A stretch of DNA of 64,000 nucleotides from Donghicola mangrovi. Its GTDB lineage: Bacteria; Pseudomonadota; Alphaproteobacteria; Rhodobacterales; Rhodobacteraceae. The DNA is taken from contig NZ_JABCJE010000008.1 in NCBI RefSeq assembly GCF_013377535.1, forward strand, positions 1-64,000, given 5' to 3'. The position numbers were made by a program, and so were the translations under genes. Shown piece after piece: positions 51,634 through 60,712 of the stretch. Position 1 is the stretch's first letter. Each line of letters opens with the position of its first letter. The notes below the pieces were generated by a model. It had not been told where the DNA came from and searched no databases. It was given only the letters and a program-made list of their open reading frames with translations.

Positions 51634-53166
51634 ATGACTTCCGCCCAAACCCCTGCCGACACCGGACGCGGCATTCCCCCTGAACTGCGGCGCATCTTTG
51701 CAGGTCTGATCCTGTCGATGATCCTGGCCGCGCTGGATCAAAGCATCGTCAACACCGCTCTGCCGCGGATGGCCAGCGACTTAGGGGGGCTGGCGCACCT
51801 GAGCTGGGTCGTCACGGCGTTTATGCTGGCGTCCACCTCGGCCACGCCGATCTGGGGCAAGATGTCGGATATGTACGGGCGGCGGCCGTTCCTGATGGGG
51901 GCGGTGATCCTGTTTCTGGTGATGTCGATGCTGTGCGGTCTGGCGCAATCCATGCCGCAACTGATCGCGTTCCGCCTGCTGCAAGGGATTGGCGCGGGCG
52001 GGATCATGACCCTGACCCAGACGGTGATCAGCGATGTCGTCTCGCCGCGCGAAAGGGTCCGGTATCAGGGCCTGTTCGCGGGGGCGTTCGCGTTTTCCAG
52101 TCTCGCGGGGCCGCTTTTGGGGGGCGGGCTGACCACGGCGCTGTCGTGGCGTTGGGTATTCTATATCAACCTGCCGGTCGGGCTGATCGCGCTGGGGCTG
52201 CTGTGGAAGGCTCTGCCCCCGGCGCCCACAAAACAGGCTCACAAGATCGACTATGCCGGCGCAGGGCTGCTAGTCATTGCGGCCTCTTCGCTGATGCTGC
52301 TGTTCAGCCTTGGCGGGTCGCTGTTCGCTTGGGGATCGCCGGTCAGCTACGGGCTGGCGGCGCTTGCCATGCTGTCCTTTGTGGTGTTCGTTCAGGTGGA
52401 ACGGCGGGCGGCCGAGCCGATCGTGTCCCTGCCCCTGTTTACCATCGCGCCCTTTACCACGGGTGTGTTGACCATGTCCTGCATGAGCTTTGCGATGATG
52501 AGCGCGATGGTCTTTCTGCCGCTTTATTTCCAGCTGGTGCTGGGGCTGAACCCCGCCGAAGCCGGGGCGATGATGCTGCCGCAGGTGGTCGCGATGGTGC
52601 TGACTTCGGTCTTTGGTGGGCGCCTGTCGTCGAAGGTTGGGCGGCCCAAGGTCTTTATGGCGACCGGCATCGCGTTCGAGGCGTTGGGCCTGATCAGCCT
52701 TGCCCTCTTGTCCAAATTCGAGGCGAGCATTCCCTATTTCTGGGGATCGCTGCTGATTTTGGGCTTCGGGATGGGGATCGCCATGCCGAACGCCGTCGCC
52801 ATCGTCCAAAGCTCGGTCCCGCGGGAAAGCGTTGGCACGGCAACGGCCTCCATGTCGTTTCTGCGGTCACTGGGGGGCGCATTGGGTGTCGCAGTTTCGG
52901 GGGGCGTCATGGCGATGGGCCTGAAATCCGGCCTGTCGCACCTGAACACCAGCATCGACGTTACGGCCATCGTGAATGGCGGCATGGACGCGGTCGAGGC
53001 CCTGCCGGCCACCCTGCGCCCTGCAATCGAAGAGGCCTTTCGCAGTGCGATCACCGGCTCGTTCGAGATCGGCGGCGGTGTGATGGCTCTGGCCTTTCTG
53101 GTGGCGCTGGTCTTGCGCGGCCCCGACTGGCACCACAGCGCGGCGCATAGCAATCCGGCAGAATAA
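51634..53166 (+). CDS. DHA2-family MFS multidrug efflux transporter (EmrB/QacA-like)
   Basis: A 510-residue transporter with about 14 hydrophobic segments. Motif D1 appears as LDQSIVNTALPRMASDLG, motif A as GKMSDMYGRRPF and motif C as GPLLGGGLTTALSWRWVFYINLPVG. These are signatures of the DHA2 drug:proton antiporters. GAAGG precedes the ATG. No EmrA-like adaptor or TetR regulator is adjacent. The substrate is unknown. Confidence 0.9.
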   Translation: MTSAQTPADTGRGIPPELRRIFAGLILSMILAALDQSIVNTALPRMASDLGGLAHLSWVVTAFMLASTSATPIWGKMSDMYGRRPFLMGAVILFLVMSMLCGLAQSMPQLIAFRLLQGIGAGGIMTLTQTVISDVVSPRERVRYQGLFAGAFAFSSLAGPLLGGGLTTALSWRWVFYINLPVGLIALGLLWKALPPAPTKQAHKIDYAGAGLLVIAASSLMLLFSLGGSLFAWGSPVSYGLAALAMLSFVVFVQVERRAAEPIVSLPLFTIAPFTTGVLTMSCMSFAMMSAMVFLPLYFQLVLGLNPAEAGAMMLPQVVAMVLTSVFGGRLSSKVGRPKVFMATGIAFEALGLISLALLSKFEASIPYFWGSLLILGFGMGIAMPNAVAIVQSSVPRESVGTATASMSFLRSLGGALGVAVSGGVMAMGLKSGLSHLNTSIDVTAIVNGGMDAVEALPATLRPAIEEAFRSAITGSFEIGGGVMALAFLVALVLRGPDWHHSAAHSNPAE

Positions 53167-53282
53167 TTGATCAAACGCAGCGACAATTCGTTGATGAGCG
53201 AAACTCTCCTTGGAGTTGATCGCCCTTTGCACTAAGGCATATCGCAAATACGAGACTGTGTTTTTGCGTAGCAGGGGTCACC

Positions 53283-54653
53283 ATGCCTAGAAATAACTGG
53301 ATGCGGGATATTTCAAGCGACACCTCGCTCAGGGATATTTCGATACCGGGTACGCACGATTCCGCAACGCACGTGCTGGGAAATGCCGCGTGGATTGCAG
53401 CGAACGCGGCGGCGTTTCTGGCGGTGTTGGCGGCCAGCACGGTGATGGCCCCCGTGGCGGGGCTGGGTTTTGCCCGCGTGCGCAAGATTTTTCAGGCGCA
53501 AACCCTGAATATCCGAGAGCAGCTGGATTTCGGCGTCCGCTTCCTTGATCTGCGGATCAACCGGTCGAGCTCGGGTTTTGTGATGCACCACGGGCCGATG
53601 CCCCTGTTCACCGAACTGTCCGAAGTCCTGAGTGATGTGGCGGGCTTTCTGGCGGACAATCCGTCGGAAACGGTGATGGTCTGTTTCAAACGCGAGAATA
53701 CCGATGATGCGCTGGACGTGCTGCGGGATCTCTTGGCCTATCTCAAACCGTTCGAGCCGATGATGTTCGCCCAAGGCCGCATCCCCGATCTAGGAGAGGT
53801 GCGCGGCCGGATCGTGTTCGTGAACCGCATCACCCTTGGGGCCTCGATCCCTGGGGCCGAGGACAAGTGCGGCATCTACCTGAACTTCGCCGACAACCAG
53901 ACCTTTACCGCCGAGATCGAGCAGAACGGCGCGCGGTCCTTGGACGTGGTCGTGCAGGACCATTACCAGCCGCCCGCCGATGCGATTTCGATCAAGAAGG
54001 CTGATATTTTCGACGCCTATGCCAGCTTTAGTGGTGGGGCGTTCGATATGCGGTTGAACTTTGCATCGGCGAACATCCCGCCAGCGATGCCGAAATCGCT
54101 CAATGACCTTGGCGCGGTTGTGGGCACCACCCCCGGCACCTTTGCCGAGGCGATCAACCCCGTTCTGCCCGAACTGATGCGCCAGAACAAAGAGGGCGCG
54201 GGCTGGATCACCATGATGGATTACGTCGGCCAATTCGGTGCGGGCAACAACGAGCCCGTGGCCAGTGCGATCGCGATGAACAAGCATTGGGAGCGTCTTT
54301 CTGGGGGCACCGGCACCTTGCCGATTGACCACGAGATCCCGCAGGGCAAGGCGCTGTTTTCCCCCAACGGTTCGTGGCGGGCAGAGTTTCAGGCCGACGG
54401 AAACGTCGTGGTTTACCGGAATGTGGATCATTTCGCGATGCACGCATCCGAGACCTATAACCAGGGCGCGACCCGTGCGATCTTCCAGAGTGACGGGAAT
54501 TTCGTGATCTACAGCGGGGACACGCCGCTGGCATCCACGGGGACCAATGGGCTGAATGCGGACCGCTTGGTCATGCAGGACGATGGCTGTCTGGTGATCT
54601 ATGCCGGCGAAAATATCCTGTGGTCCTCGGATATGGACACCTACGTTCGCTAA
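53283..54653 (+). CDS. PI-PLC X-domain-like protein with C-terminal bulb-type lectin domain
   Basis: A 456-residue two-domain protein. The first part resembles PI-PLC X/PLC-like phosphodiesterases: SIPGTHDSAT carries His25, FGVRFLDLRI holds the usual Asp/Arg strand, and MHHGPM carries the second His pair (102-103). A hydrophobic stretch at about 35-62 interrupts the first two motifs. The C-terminal 110 residues form a B-lectin domain with three QxDxNxVxY-type mannose-binding motifs (QADGNVVVY, QSDGNFVIY, QDDGCLVIY). No signal peptide is clear. Binding of a glycan and cleavage of a lipid or other phosphodiester is inferred. Confidence 0.75.
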   Translation: MPRNNWMRDISSDTSLRDISIPGTHDSATHVLGNAAWIAANAAAFLAVLAASTVMAPVAGLGFARVRKIFQAQTLNIREQLDFGVRFLDLRINRSSSGFVMHHGPMPLFTELSEVLSDVAGFLADNPSETVMVCFKRENTDDALDVLRDLLAYLKPFEPMMFAQGRIPDLGEVRGRIVFVNRITLGASIPGAEDKCGIYLNFADNQTFTAEIEQNGARSLDVVVQDHYQPPADAISIKKADIFDAYASFSGGAFDMRLNFASANIPPAMPKSLNDLGAVVGTTPGTFAEAINPVLPELMRQNKEGAGWITMMDYVGQFGAGNNEPVASAIAMNKHWERLSGGTGTLPIDHEIPQGKALFSPNGSWRAEFQADGNVVVYRNVDHFAMHASETYNQGATRAIFQSDGNFVIYSGDTPLASTGTNGLNADRLVMQDDGCLVIYAGENILWSSDMDTYVR

Positions 54654-55567
54654 CCGCGGAACACTTTCAGCAGCGACATCGCCGCATCCCACAGGTCGAA
54701 CACGCGGGCCAGAAAATGCTCTCGGGCGACGAAGGGGCGCTCTGGCAGTTCGGCGATTTCGGCTTCGATGGTGTCGATCAGCCGCGTCAGCCGCCTTTGG
54801 TGCATCCCGAGCGCGCTCTGGATCGGGTCGGCGATCAGCCCTGCAAAAGTGGTGACAACTGTTCCCGCCAGCATGAGCGCGATCACGGTCAGGGTCACTA
54901 GGCGGCGCGACGGCCCACTGGGGAACAGACCGTACCACATACCGCCAGCCCATGCGCCCAAGGGGAAATCGGCGATTGCAGAGTTCCGCGCCACCTGCTC
55001 GGCCAACCCGGGGGCCATAGAGATTGCTCCGGGGGTCAGAGAGTGGAACACCAGCGCGCCGACCGCCAGCATGACCAGCGCCGTAGTGAATTCGGCAATC
55101 GCAGATCGGGTGCCGGAATATTCGGCCAATGCCCTCAGAATGCGGTCGGCCATCGCCTCGGCCGCGGCGGGAGTGGCGCGTTGTCCGATAGAGATGCGCA
55201 GATGCGGGGCAGACAGAATGGCCTGTTTCAGCGCCTCGCGGCTGGGGCCACCGGCGTGTTCCGGCAGCGGGATGTCGAGCAGATCGCGCAGGATATCCGC
55301 CTCGATCCGTGCGGCGACGGTGGTGCGCAGCAGCAAGCGGCGGGTTCCTAGCCAGCGGGCGGCCTTGCGCAGACCCAGCTTGCCCAACACCCACGCCAGT
55401 AGCCGACATATCACCAATAACGGCGACAGAAACACATTCGCCGGAGCCCGCAGTAAATCCAGCCCCACCGCCAAACGGTGCAAACGCACACTGCCAAGCA
55501 CACCGAAATGACGCCGCACAAAGGCGTCGATGCGGCTGCGGGAAACGGGGCTGAGGGGCGCATCCAT
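54650..55567 (-). CDS. Uncharacterised membrane protein
   Basis: A 305-residue protein with hydrophobic stretches at about residues 40-60, a conserved helical middle region rich in Ala/Glu, and two further membrane segments near 160-185 and 225-255. The C-terminal part is helical. The start MDAPLSP has AAAGAG upstream. I do not recognise the family with confidence. It converges on the PI-PLC/lectin gene, with overlapping stops. Confidence 0.7.
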   Translation of the reverse strand: MDAPLSPVSRSRIDAFVRRHFGVLGSVRLHRLAVGLDLLRAPANVFLSPLLVICRLLAWVLGKLGLRKAARWLGTRRLLLRTTVAARIEADILRDLLDIPLPEHAGGPSREALKQAILSAPHLRISIGQRATPAAAEAMADRILRALAEYSGTRSAIAEFTTALVMLAVGALVFHSLTPGAISMAPGLAEQVARNSAIADFPLGAWAGGMWYGLFPSGPSRRLVTLTVIALMLAGTVVTTFAGLIADPIQSALGMHQRRLTRLIDTIEAEIAELPERPFVAREHFLARVFDLWDAAMSLLKVFRG

Positions 55568-55757
55568 GGCGGAACTCTTTACAGGGCGGGTGCAGAATAC
55601 CCCCTGCCCCGCCGCAGGGCTATGGCGATCTTGGCCAGCGGGGTACATGCGGGCCGCGCTGACCAAAAAGTCAGCCAGATCGCGCCGCCCGAGGCCTTAA
55701 GGGTTTGGAACACCGGCCCGATTGGCGTATTCTCTAGGGCAAAAGCGAGGTCAGAGC

Positions 55758-56045
55758 ATGCTTCGAAACGCCGTTTTCATTCTTATGTCGCTCATGGCGT
55801 TGGCCTGTTGCGGCAGCCCAATGTACGGGCGCACCGTCGTGCAGGGCGCAGGCCCGGACGAGCTGTTGAAACTGCGGGCGGGTCCGGGCCTCGGGTTCCG
55901 GATCGTGATGGGCCTGCCCGACGGCACCGAGTTGATCCGCCACGACTGCGTCAGCGAGATCGGCCAACTGTGGTGCAAAGTGTCCTTGGCCAAGGCACCG
56001 CAGATCACGGGTTACGTCTCGGCGGACTATATCTACGTGCCCTGA
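55758..56045 (+). CDS. SH3-domain lipoprotein
   Basis: A 95-residue protein. The N-terminus is a lipoprotein signal with hydrophobic core and LALAC-type lipobox (MALACC, Cys at about residue 17). The rest is a bacterial SH3 domain with the typical LKLRAGPGLGFRIVMGLPDGTEL and WCKVS...GYVSADYI pattern. Such domains bind cell-wall peptides. It lies in the outer membrane or periplasm if exported as predicted. A lone gene with GAGG upstream. Confidence 0.8.
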   Translation: MLRNAVFILMSLMALACCGSPMYGRTVVQGAGPDELLKLRAGPGLGFRIVMGLPDGTELIRHDCVSEIGQLWCKVSLAKAPQITGYVSADYIYVP

Positions 56046-56213
56046 GGCACGGGAAACGGCGCGGCGGCCACCGTTGGTTGGCCGCGCGCCCCTCCCCATG
56101 ACAGCGCCCTCTTCGGAAGATAGGGCGGTGCCGACGAATGCCCCTAAGTCCTTGAATTGATGTGGTCCCCCTGCGCGCTAGGCTGAACTGCATCAGCAAG
56201 GGGTCCTGCGGAC

Positions 56214-58199
56214 ATGGCGATCAAGACGCTTGAAATTCAGCTGGACGGCTACAGCGACTTTGACACCCTGTGGGGGCCGGACAGCTGGGACGAGGATGGC
56301 TGGCGCGGCTACCTGAGCATTTACGATCAAACCAAGGGCAACCATCTGCAAACGACCGCATTGCTGTCGGGCGATGACTGGACCATTGCCGCGCTGCGCT
56401 TCGGGGCCGCGACAAACAACACCGCCATCATCACGGACGAGGACAACGGCTCAGGCCGCCTGATCAACTACCTGAAGCTGGGCCAGAATTCCGAGATTTC
56501 CCTGACCACCACCCAGATCCGCTTTATCGAAGGGTATTCCGGCGATCTTCATGACATCACTCTGGGGCGGGCGAACACTCAGGCGCTGACCCTTACGGCG
56601 GCCGAGAATATCGTCACCACGGGGTCGGGCTATGTGGGCAGCATTGATCTGGGGGGTGACGATACGGTGACCGTTGGGTCCGGTGGCGCTGGCATCATCA
56701 AGGTGCGCGGCGGCACGAACGTGGTGAACGTGGGGTCGGGCTATGTGTCGTCGGTGGTGTCCAACGATTATTCGATCAACACGATCACCGTGGACACCGG
56801 CGGGATCGACCAAGTGACGCTTAGCGAAGGGCTGCACTCGATCACCGTGGGAGAAGGCGGCATTGGCGGGATCAACGTCTATGACGGGGGTGAAACCGAT
56901 TTGCATGTGGGGGCTGGCGGGGTTCAGCAGGCTTTTCTGAGCACGGGCGATGACACAGTTGACGTGGACGGCGGGTATGTCGCCTCGTTGAATTTGCGCG
57001 CAGGCGAGGACAGTCTGGTGGTCAGGAACCGCTCGCACGTGGCATCTGTGATCGACGAAGGCACGGGTGATTTCACGGTGCAGCGAGCCTCGACCATCCG
57101 GTACCTCGAGGTGGACGGCGATGCGACCATCGACGTGCGCGACACCAGCCGCAACTATATCATCAAGGCAAACCGCGGCGAGCAGGTGGTCGAAACCGCC
57201 CGCGGTAACCTCGAGGCTTTTTACGGCCACGACACCAGCACCACCATGTCCATCGGCACCGGCGGCGTGACCGAGATTGCCCTTTCCGGGTCTGAGGAGG
57301 ACACCCACTCCATCGCGTCCGAGGGCTATTTGGGGCAGCTCTCGGTTTATGACGGGGCGCAGTGCGATGTGACGATCGGCGCGGCAGGCGCAGGCACCAT
57401 GCGCCTGTCGACGGGGGATGACACGGTCACCACCGGCGAAGGCTATGTCCAGTTCATCGCCACTGGCGATGGCAACGATCTGGTGATCATGGGCAGTGGC
57501 GGGGCCACGGCGGTCTCTTTGGGCGGGGATGACGACCGGATTTTGATTGGCGAGTCCCAGCCCGATTACGCGCTGACCGTGCGCGGGGGCTATGGCTCGG
57601 ACACGGTAGATTTCTCGGGCTTTGAGGACCGGATCACGTTTTCCTTGGCGCACAAGGGGCTTCTGCAGAACTTCGCCGCCCCCCGCGGTGCGCAGGACAT
57701 TGACGCCAAGGGCTGGCTTCAGACCTTGGGGGTCGAGAACCTGACTGGCGGCATCCATAACGACAAGCTGACGGGGAATACTTGGGACAACGTGCTGAAC
57801 GGGAACACCGGGAATGACACGCTGAAGGGGGGATCGGGGGCCGATACCCTGCAAGGGGGCAGTGGGCGGGACCGGATGTATGCGGGCAGTGACAATGACG
57901 TGGATAAGTTTGTGTTCGTAAATGCGGGCGACAGCGACACGGGGCGCAACCGCGATGTCATCTACCAGTTCGACCGGGGCGAGGACCTGATCGACCTGAG
58001 CGGCATCGACGCCAACCTGCGCCTGACCGGAGACCAGAGTTTCGAATTCAGCGATCGGGCCGATGCGAACAGCGTCTGGGTGACGGCATCGGGTCGCAAT
58101 GTCGTGGTCTCGGGCGACACCGATGGGGACGGCGCGGCGGATTTCCAGATCCTCGTGACGCGGCTTAGCACGATGTCAGAGGATGACTTTATCCTCTGA
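56214..58199 (+). CDS. Secreted RTX/beta-solenoid calcium-binding protein
   Basis: A 661-residue acidic, Gly/Asp/Thr/Val-rich protein with almost no Cys. From about residue 90 to 450 it is built of imperfect repeats of about 20 residues with recurring G-x-G-Y-V and GDDTV motifs, suggesting a parallel beta-solenoid. At about residues 505-565 lie RTX nonapeptides (GGSGADTLQ, GGSGRDRMY). The last 100 residues (FDRGEDLIDLSGID) match the C-terminal secretion region of type I exported RTX proteins. No N-terminal signal is present, as expected for type I secretion. No type I secretion genes are adjacent. A surface or biofilm role is inferred. Confidence 0.8.
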   Translation: MAIKTLEIQLDGYSDFDTLWGPDSWDEDGWRGYLSIYDQTKGNHLQTTALLSGDDWTIAALRFGAATNNTAIITDEDNGSGRLINYLKLGQNSEISLTTTQIRFIEGYSGDLHDITLGRANTQALTLTAAENIVTTGSGYVGSIDLGGDDTVTVGSGGAGIIKVRGGTNVVNVGSGYVSSVVSNDYSINTITVDTGGIDQVTLSEGLHSITVGEGGIGGINVYDGGETDLHVGAGGVQQAFLSTGDDTVDVDGGYVASLNLRAGEDSLVVRNRSHVASVIDEGTGDFTVQRASTIRYLEVDGDATIDVRDTSRNYIIKANRGEQVVETARGNLEAFYGHDTSTTMSIGTGGVTEIALSGSEEDTHSIASEGYLGQLSVYDGAQCDVTIGAAGAGTMRLSTGDDTVTTGEGYVQFIATGDGNDLVIMGSGGATAVSLGGDDDRILIGESQPDYALTVRGGYGSDTVDFSGFEDRITFSLAHKGLLQNFAAPRGAQDIDAKGWLQTLGVENLTGGIHNDKLTGNTWDNVLNGNTGNDTLKGGSGADTLQGGSGRDRMYAGSDNDVDKFVFVNAGDSDTGRNRDVIYQFDRGEDLIDLSGIDANLRLTGDQSFEFSDRADANSVWVTASGRNVVVSGDTDGDGAADFQILVTRLSTMSEDDFIL

Positions 58200-58275
58200 G
58201 CCCTCAGATTTTGCGGGAAATCAAGGCATCGTGCGGACGGGTGGCACGAAGAAATAGCCACCCTTGTCGTCCCTA

Positions 58276-58287
58276 TTGACACATGTG
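58276..58287. promoter_or_regulatory. TTGACA with overlapping CACATGTG palindrome upstream of dddQ
   Basis: A TTGACA -35-like hexamer (58276-58281) overlaps the perfect eight-base palindrome CACATGTG (58280-58287), 68-79 bases before the dddQ start. A small hairpin (GGGCG with CGCCC) lies at 58321-58335. A regulator binding the palindrome could control promoter access. No strong -10 was seen. Confidence 0.4.
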
Positions 58288-58354
58288 AACATTTTGTCTG
58301 AAACTCCCTTTGCAACCGGCGGGCGTTTACCGCCCGTCCGTCAAGGGAGCCGTG

Positions 58355-58957
58355 ATGACGACCAGAGACTCCGCCCTTCAATCATTCGTTGACGCGGCAG
58401 AGGCTGCGTTTCGCCACTACGCGCAGGATGATGCCTCGCGCGTCAGCATTGACAGTTGTTTTGCCGCGCTGAGGGAAGTGGCCCCGATCGGCGATCAGGC
58501 GGGCCACCGCCTGCCCGTTTGTGACGAATGGCTGCCGCAGGTGATCCAGCCCGACACCCTGCCCGTCCCCCTGCGCCCCTTGGCCCAAACCTTTCTGGCG
58601 ATCGAACCGCAGATCCACTGGCGCCCGCGAACGGGTGACACCACCAATGCCTCCGAAAATTTCGCCCAAGGCCACGCGAACGCGATGATCCTTGGCCCGG
58701 GCGGGATCGAGCCGCGCACGGATGTTTTGCTTGGCGCGTCTTTGCTGGCGCCCCATGTGCGCTACCCCGATCACACCCACCCGCCCGAGGAAACCTATCT
58801 GGTCCTGACCGATGGCGATTTCAGCCAGAATGACGGGCCCTGGTTCACCCCCGGTGTGGGCGGGTCCTTTCATAACACCCCCGGCATTCTTCATGCCATG
58901 CGGTCGGGCGAAAGCCTTCTGTTTGCCTTCTGGCTCCTCCGCGCCAAGGATATCTGA
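58355..58957 (+). CDS. dddQ: Dimethylsulfoniopropionate lyase, DddQ family
   Basis: A 200-residue cupin enzyme that cleaves DMSP to dimethyl sulfide and acrylate. The cupin core [12 protein letters not shown] is followed by PGILHAM. The pattern His142-x3-Glu146-x-Tyr148 plus His180 fits the metal site described for DddQ, and Tyr137 and His140 are also conserved. The length matches the family. The start MTTRDSA has AAGGGAG upstream. It heads a three-gene unit with a proline-racemase-fold protein and a P5CR-like reductase. No acrylate genes are adjacent. Confidence 0.9.
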   Translation: MTTRDSALQSFVDAAEAAFRHYAQDDASRVSIDSCFAALREVAPIGDQAGHRLPVCDEWLPQVIQPDTLPVPLRPLAQTFLAIEPQIHWRPRTGDTTNASENFAQGHANAMILGPGGIEPRTDVLLGASLLAPHVRYPDHTHPPEETYLVLTDGDFSQNDGPWFTPGVGGSFHNTPGILHAMRSGESLLFAFWLLRAKDI

Positions 58958-58958
58958 C

Positions 58959-59987
58959 ATGCGTTCCATCAAGACCATCCACGTCATCTCTGCCCATGCC
59001 GAAGGCGAAGTCGGCGACGTCATCGTGGGCGGCGTCCTGCCCCCGCCCGGCGACACCATCTGGGAGCAAAGCCGCTGGATCGCCCGCGATCAGACCCTGC
59101 GCAACTTTGTGCTGAACGAACCGCGTGGCGGTGTTTTCAGGCACGTGAACCTGTTGGTGCCGCCCAAACACCCCGAAGCCCAAGCCGCATGGATCATCAT
59201 GGAGCCAGAGGATACCCCACCCATGTCCGGATCAAACTCGATCTGCGTGGCGACGGTGCTGCTGGATGGGGGCCTGATCCCGATGACCGAGCCCGAAACC
59301 CATCTGGTGCTCGAGGCACCGGGCGGCCTGGTCCGCGTGCGCGCCGAGTGCCGCGATGGCAAGGCCGAGCGGATTTTCGTGCGCAACGTCCCGTCCTTTG
59401 CCGCGCAGCTGGACGTGCCCCTGACCGTCGACGGGATCGGCACATTGACCGTGGATACCGCCTATGGCGGGGATAGTTTCGTGATCGTGGACGCCGAAAA
59501 GCTGGGGTTCAAACTGACCGAGGACGAGGCGCATTCCATTGCCAAACTCGGGGTGCAGATCACCAATGCGGCCAACGCGCAGCTTGGCTTTCACCACCCC
59601 GACAATCCCGATTGGCGGCACATTTCCTTTTGCCTGTTCGCAGGTCCGCTGACCGAAGGGCCGGACGGTCTGCAAACCAGTGCGGCCGTGGCGATTCAGC
59701 CCGGCAAAGTCGACCGCTCGCCCACGGGCACCGCATTATCGGCGCGGATGGCCGTTTTGCACGCCCGCGGGGTTATGAAAACCGGCGATAGATTGACCGC
59801 ACGCTCGGTGATCGGCTCGACCTTTTCGGGCCGGATCGTAGGTGAAACGCAGGTCGGCGGACGCCCCGCGATCGAGCCCGAAATCTCGGGTCGGGGGTGG
59901 ATCACCGGCATCCATCAACACATGCTGGACCCGTCCGATCCCTGGCCGAGCGGATACCGGCTGTCAGACACTTGGGGAGCACGCTGA
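58959..59987 (+). CDS. Proline racemase-family protein with Ser/Thr active-site pair
   Basis: A 342-residue protein of the proline racemase/4-hydroxyproline epimerase/trans-3-hydroxyproline dehydratase superfamily. The family uses two active-site residues, usually Cys/Cys for racemases and epimerases and Cys/Thr for the dehydratase. Here the first site reads MSGSN (Ser90) and the second DRSPTGT (Thr256). A Ser/Thr pair is atypical, so the reaction cannot be assigned with confidence. It begins one base after dddQ and overlaps the next gene by one base. A proline- or hydroxyproline-like substrate is inferred from the P5CR-like neighbour. Confidence 0.82.
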   Translation: MRSIKTIHVISAHAEGEVGDVIVGGVLPPPGDTIWEQSRWIARDQTLRNFVLNEPRGGVFRHVNLLVPPKHPEAQAAWIIMEPEDTPPMSGSNSICVATVLLDGGLIPMTEPETHLVLEAPGGLVRVRAECRDGKAERIFVRNVPSFAAQLDVPLTVDGIGTLTVDTAYGGDSFVIVDAEKLGFKLTEDEAHSIAKLGVQITNAANAQLGFHHPDNPDWRHISFCLFAGPLTEGPDGLQTSAAVAIQPGKVDRSPTGTALSARMAVLHARGVMKTGDRLTARSVIGSTFSGRIVGETQVGGRPAIEPEISGRGWITGIHQHMLDPSDPWPSGYRLSDTWGAR

Positions 59988-60712
59988 TGCTGATTGGTAT
60001 TCTGGGATTGGGCACCATCGCGACGGCGGTTGTCGAGGGGATCGCGCAGGACGGGCACCAGATCACGGTGTCCGAACGTAGCGCCGCGAACGCTGCCCGA
60101 CTGGCCGCAGAACACGGCGTGACGGTCGCCCCGAACCAAGCGGTTGTCGATGCCAGCGACGTGCTGATCGTGGCGCTGACGGATGATATCTATGAGGCAG
60201 CTCTTGGCGGGCTGACGTTCCGCGAGGGGCAGCAGGTCATTTCCCTGATGGGCGGACCAAGCATCGCCGCGGTTCAGGCGCTGGTCAGCCCCGCCCATGT
60301 CGTCGCCAAAGTCCTGCCCTTTCCGTCGATTGCGCAGGGCGGATCGCAGGTGATGGCTTGCGGTGAAATGGCCTTGGTGACAGAGCTGCTAGGGGCCCGC
60401 AATTCGATCTTCCAGATCGGCAGCGAAGAGGAGCTGCACCACTGGATCTGCGCCCAAGCCGTGTTGTCCCCCGCCGTTCTGATGGTCCGCGAGGCCGCCG
60501 CTTGGCTGGCAGAACAGGGCGCGGAACCCGTGGAGTCAGAGCGGTTCTTGCGCGAACTCGTCGGGTCCAGCCTGCTGGCCAGCCCCTGTGATGCGACGCT
60601 CAGGGCGCTGGATACCCCCGGCGGGTACAATCAGCGCCTGCGCCAGCATATGGTCGAAACCGGCATGACCAGCCGCCTGATGGCCGGTCTGGTCAAACTG
60701 CAACAGGGTTAA
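59987..60712 (+). CDS. Pyrroline-5-carboxylate reductase-like protein
   Basis: A 241-residue NAD(P)-binding protein of the ProC-like group. The Rossmann motif GILGLGTIATAVVEGI lies at the N-terminus, and the helical C-terminal domain has SPAVLMVREAAAW and TPGGYNQRLRQHM, close to the family's ATPGG-xNEQ region. It is shorter than typical ProC. Coupled to the proline-racemase-fold gene, it may reduce a cyclic imine. Its stop overlaps the stop of the convergent RuBisCO-like gene. Confidence 0.8.
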   Translation: MLIGILGLGTIATAVVEGIAQDGHQITVSERSAANAARLAAEHGVTVAPNQAVVDASDVLIVALTDDIYEAALGGLTFREGQQVISLMGGPSIAAVQALVSPAHVVAKVLPFPSIAQGGSQVMACGEMALVTELLGARNSIFQIGSEEELHHWICAQAVLSPAVLMVREAAAWLAEQGAEPVESERFLRELVGSSLLASPCDATLRALDTPGGYNQRLRQHMVETGMTSRLMAGLVKLQQG

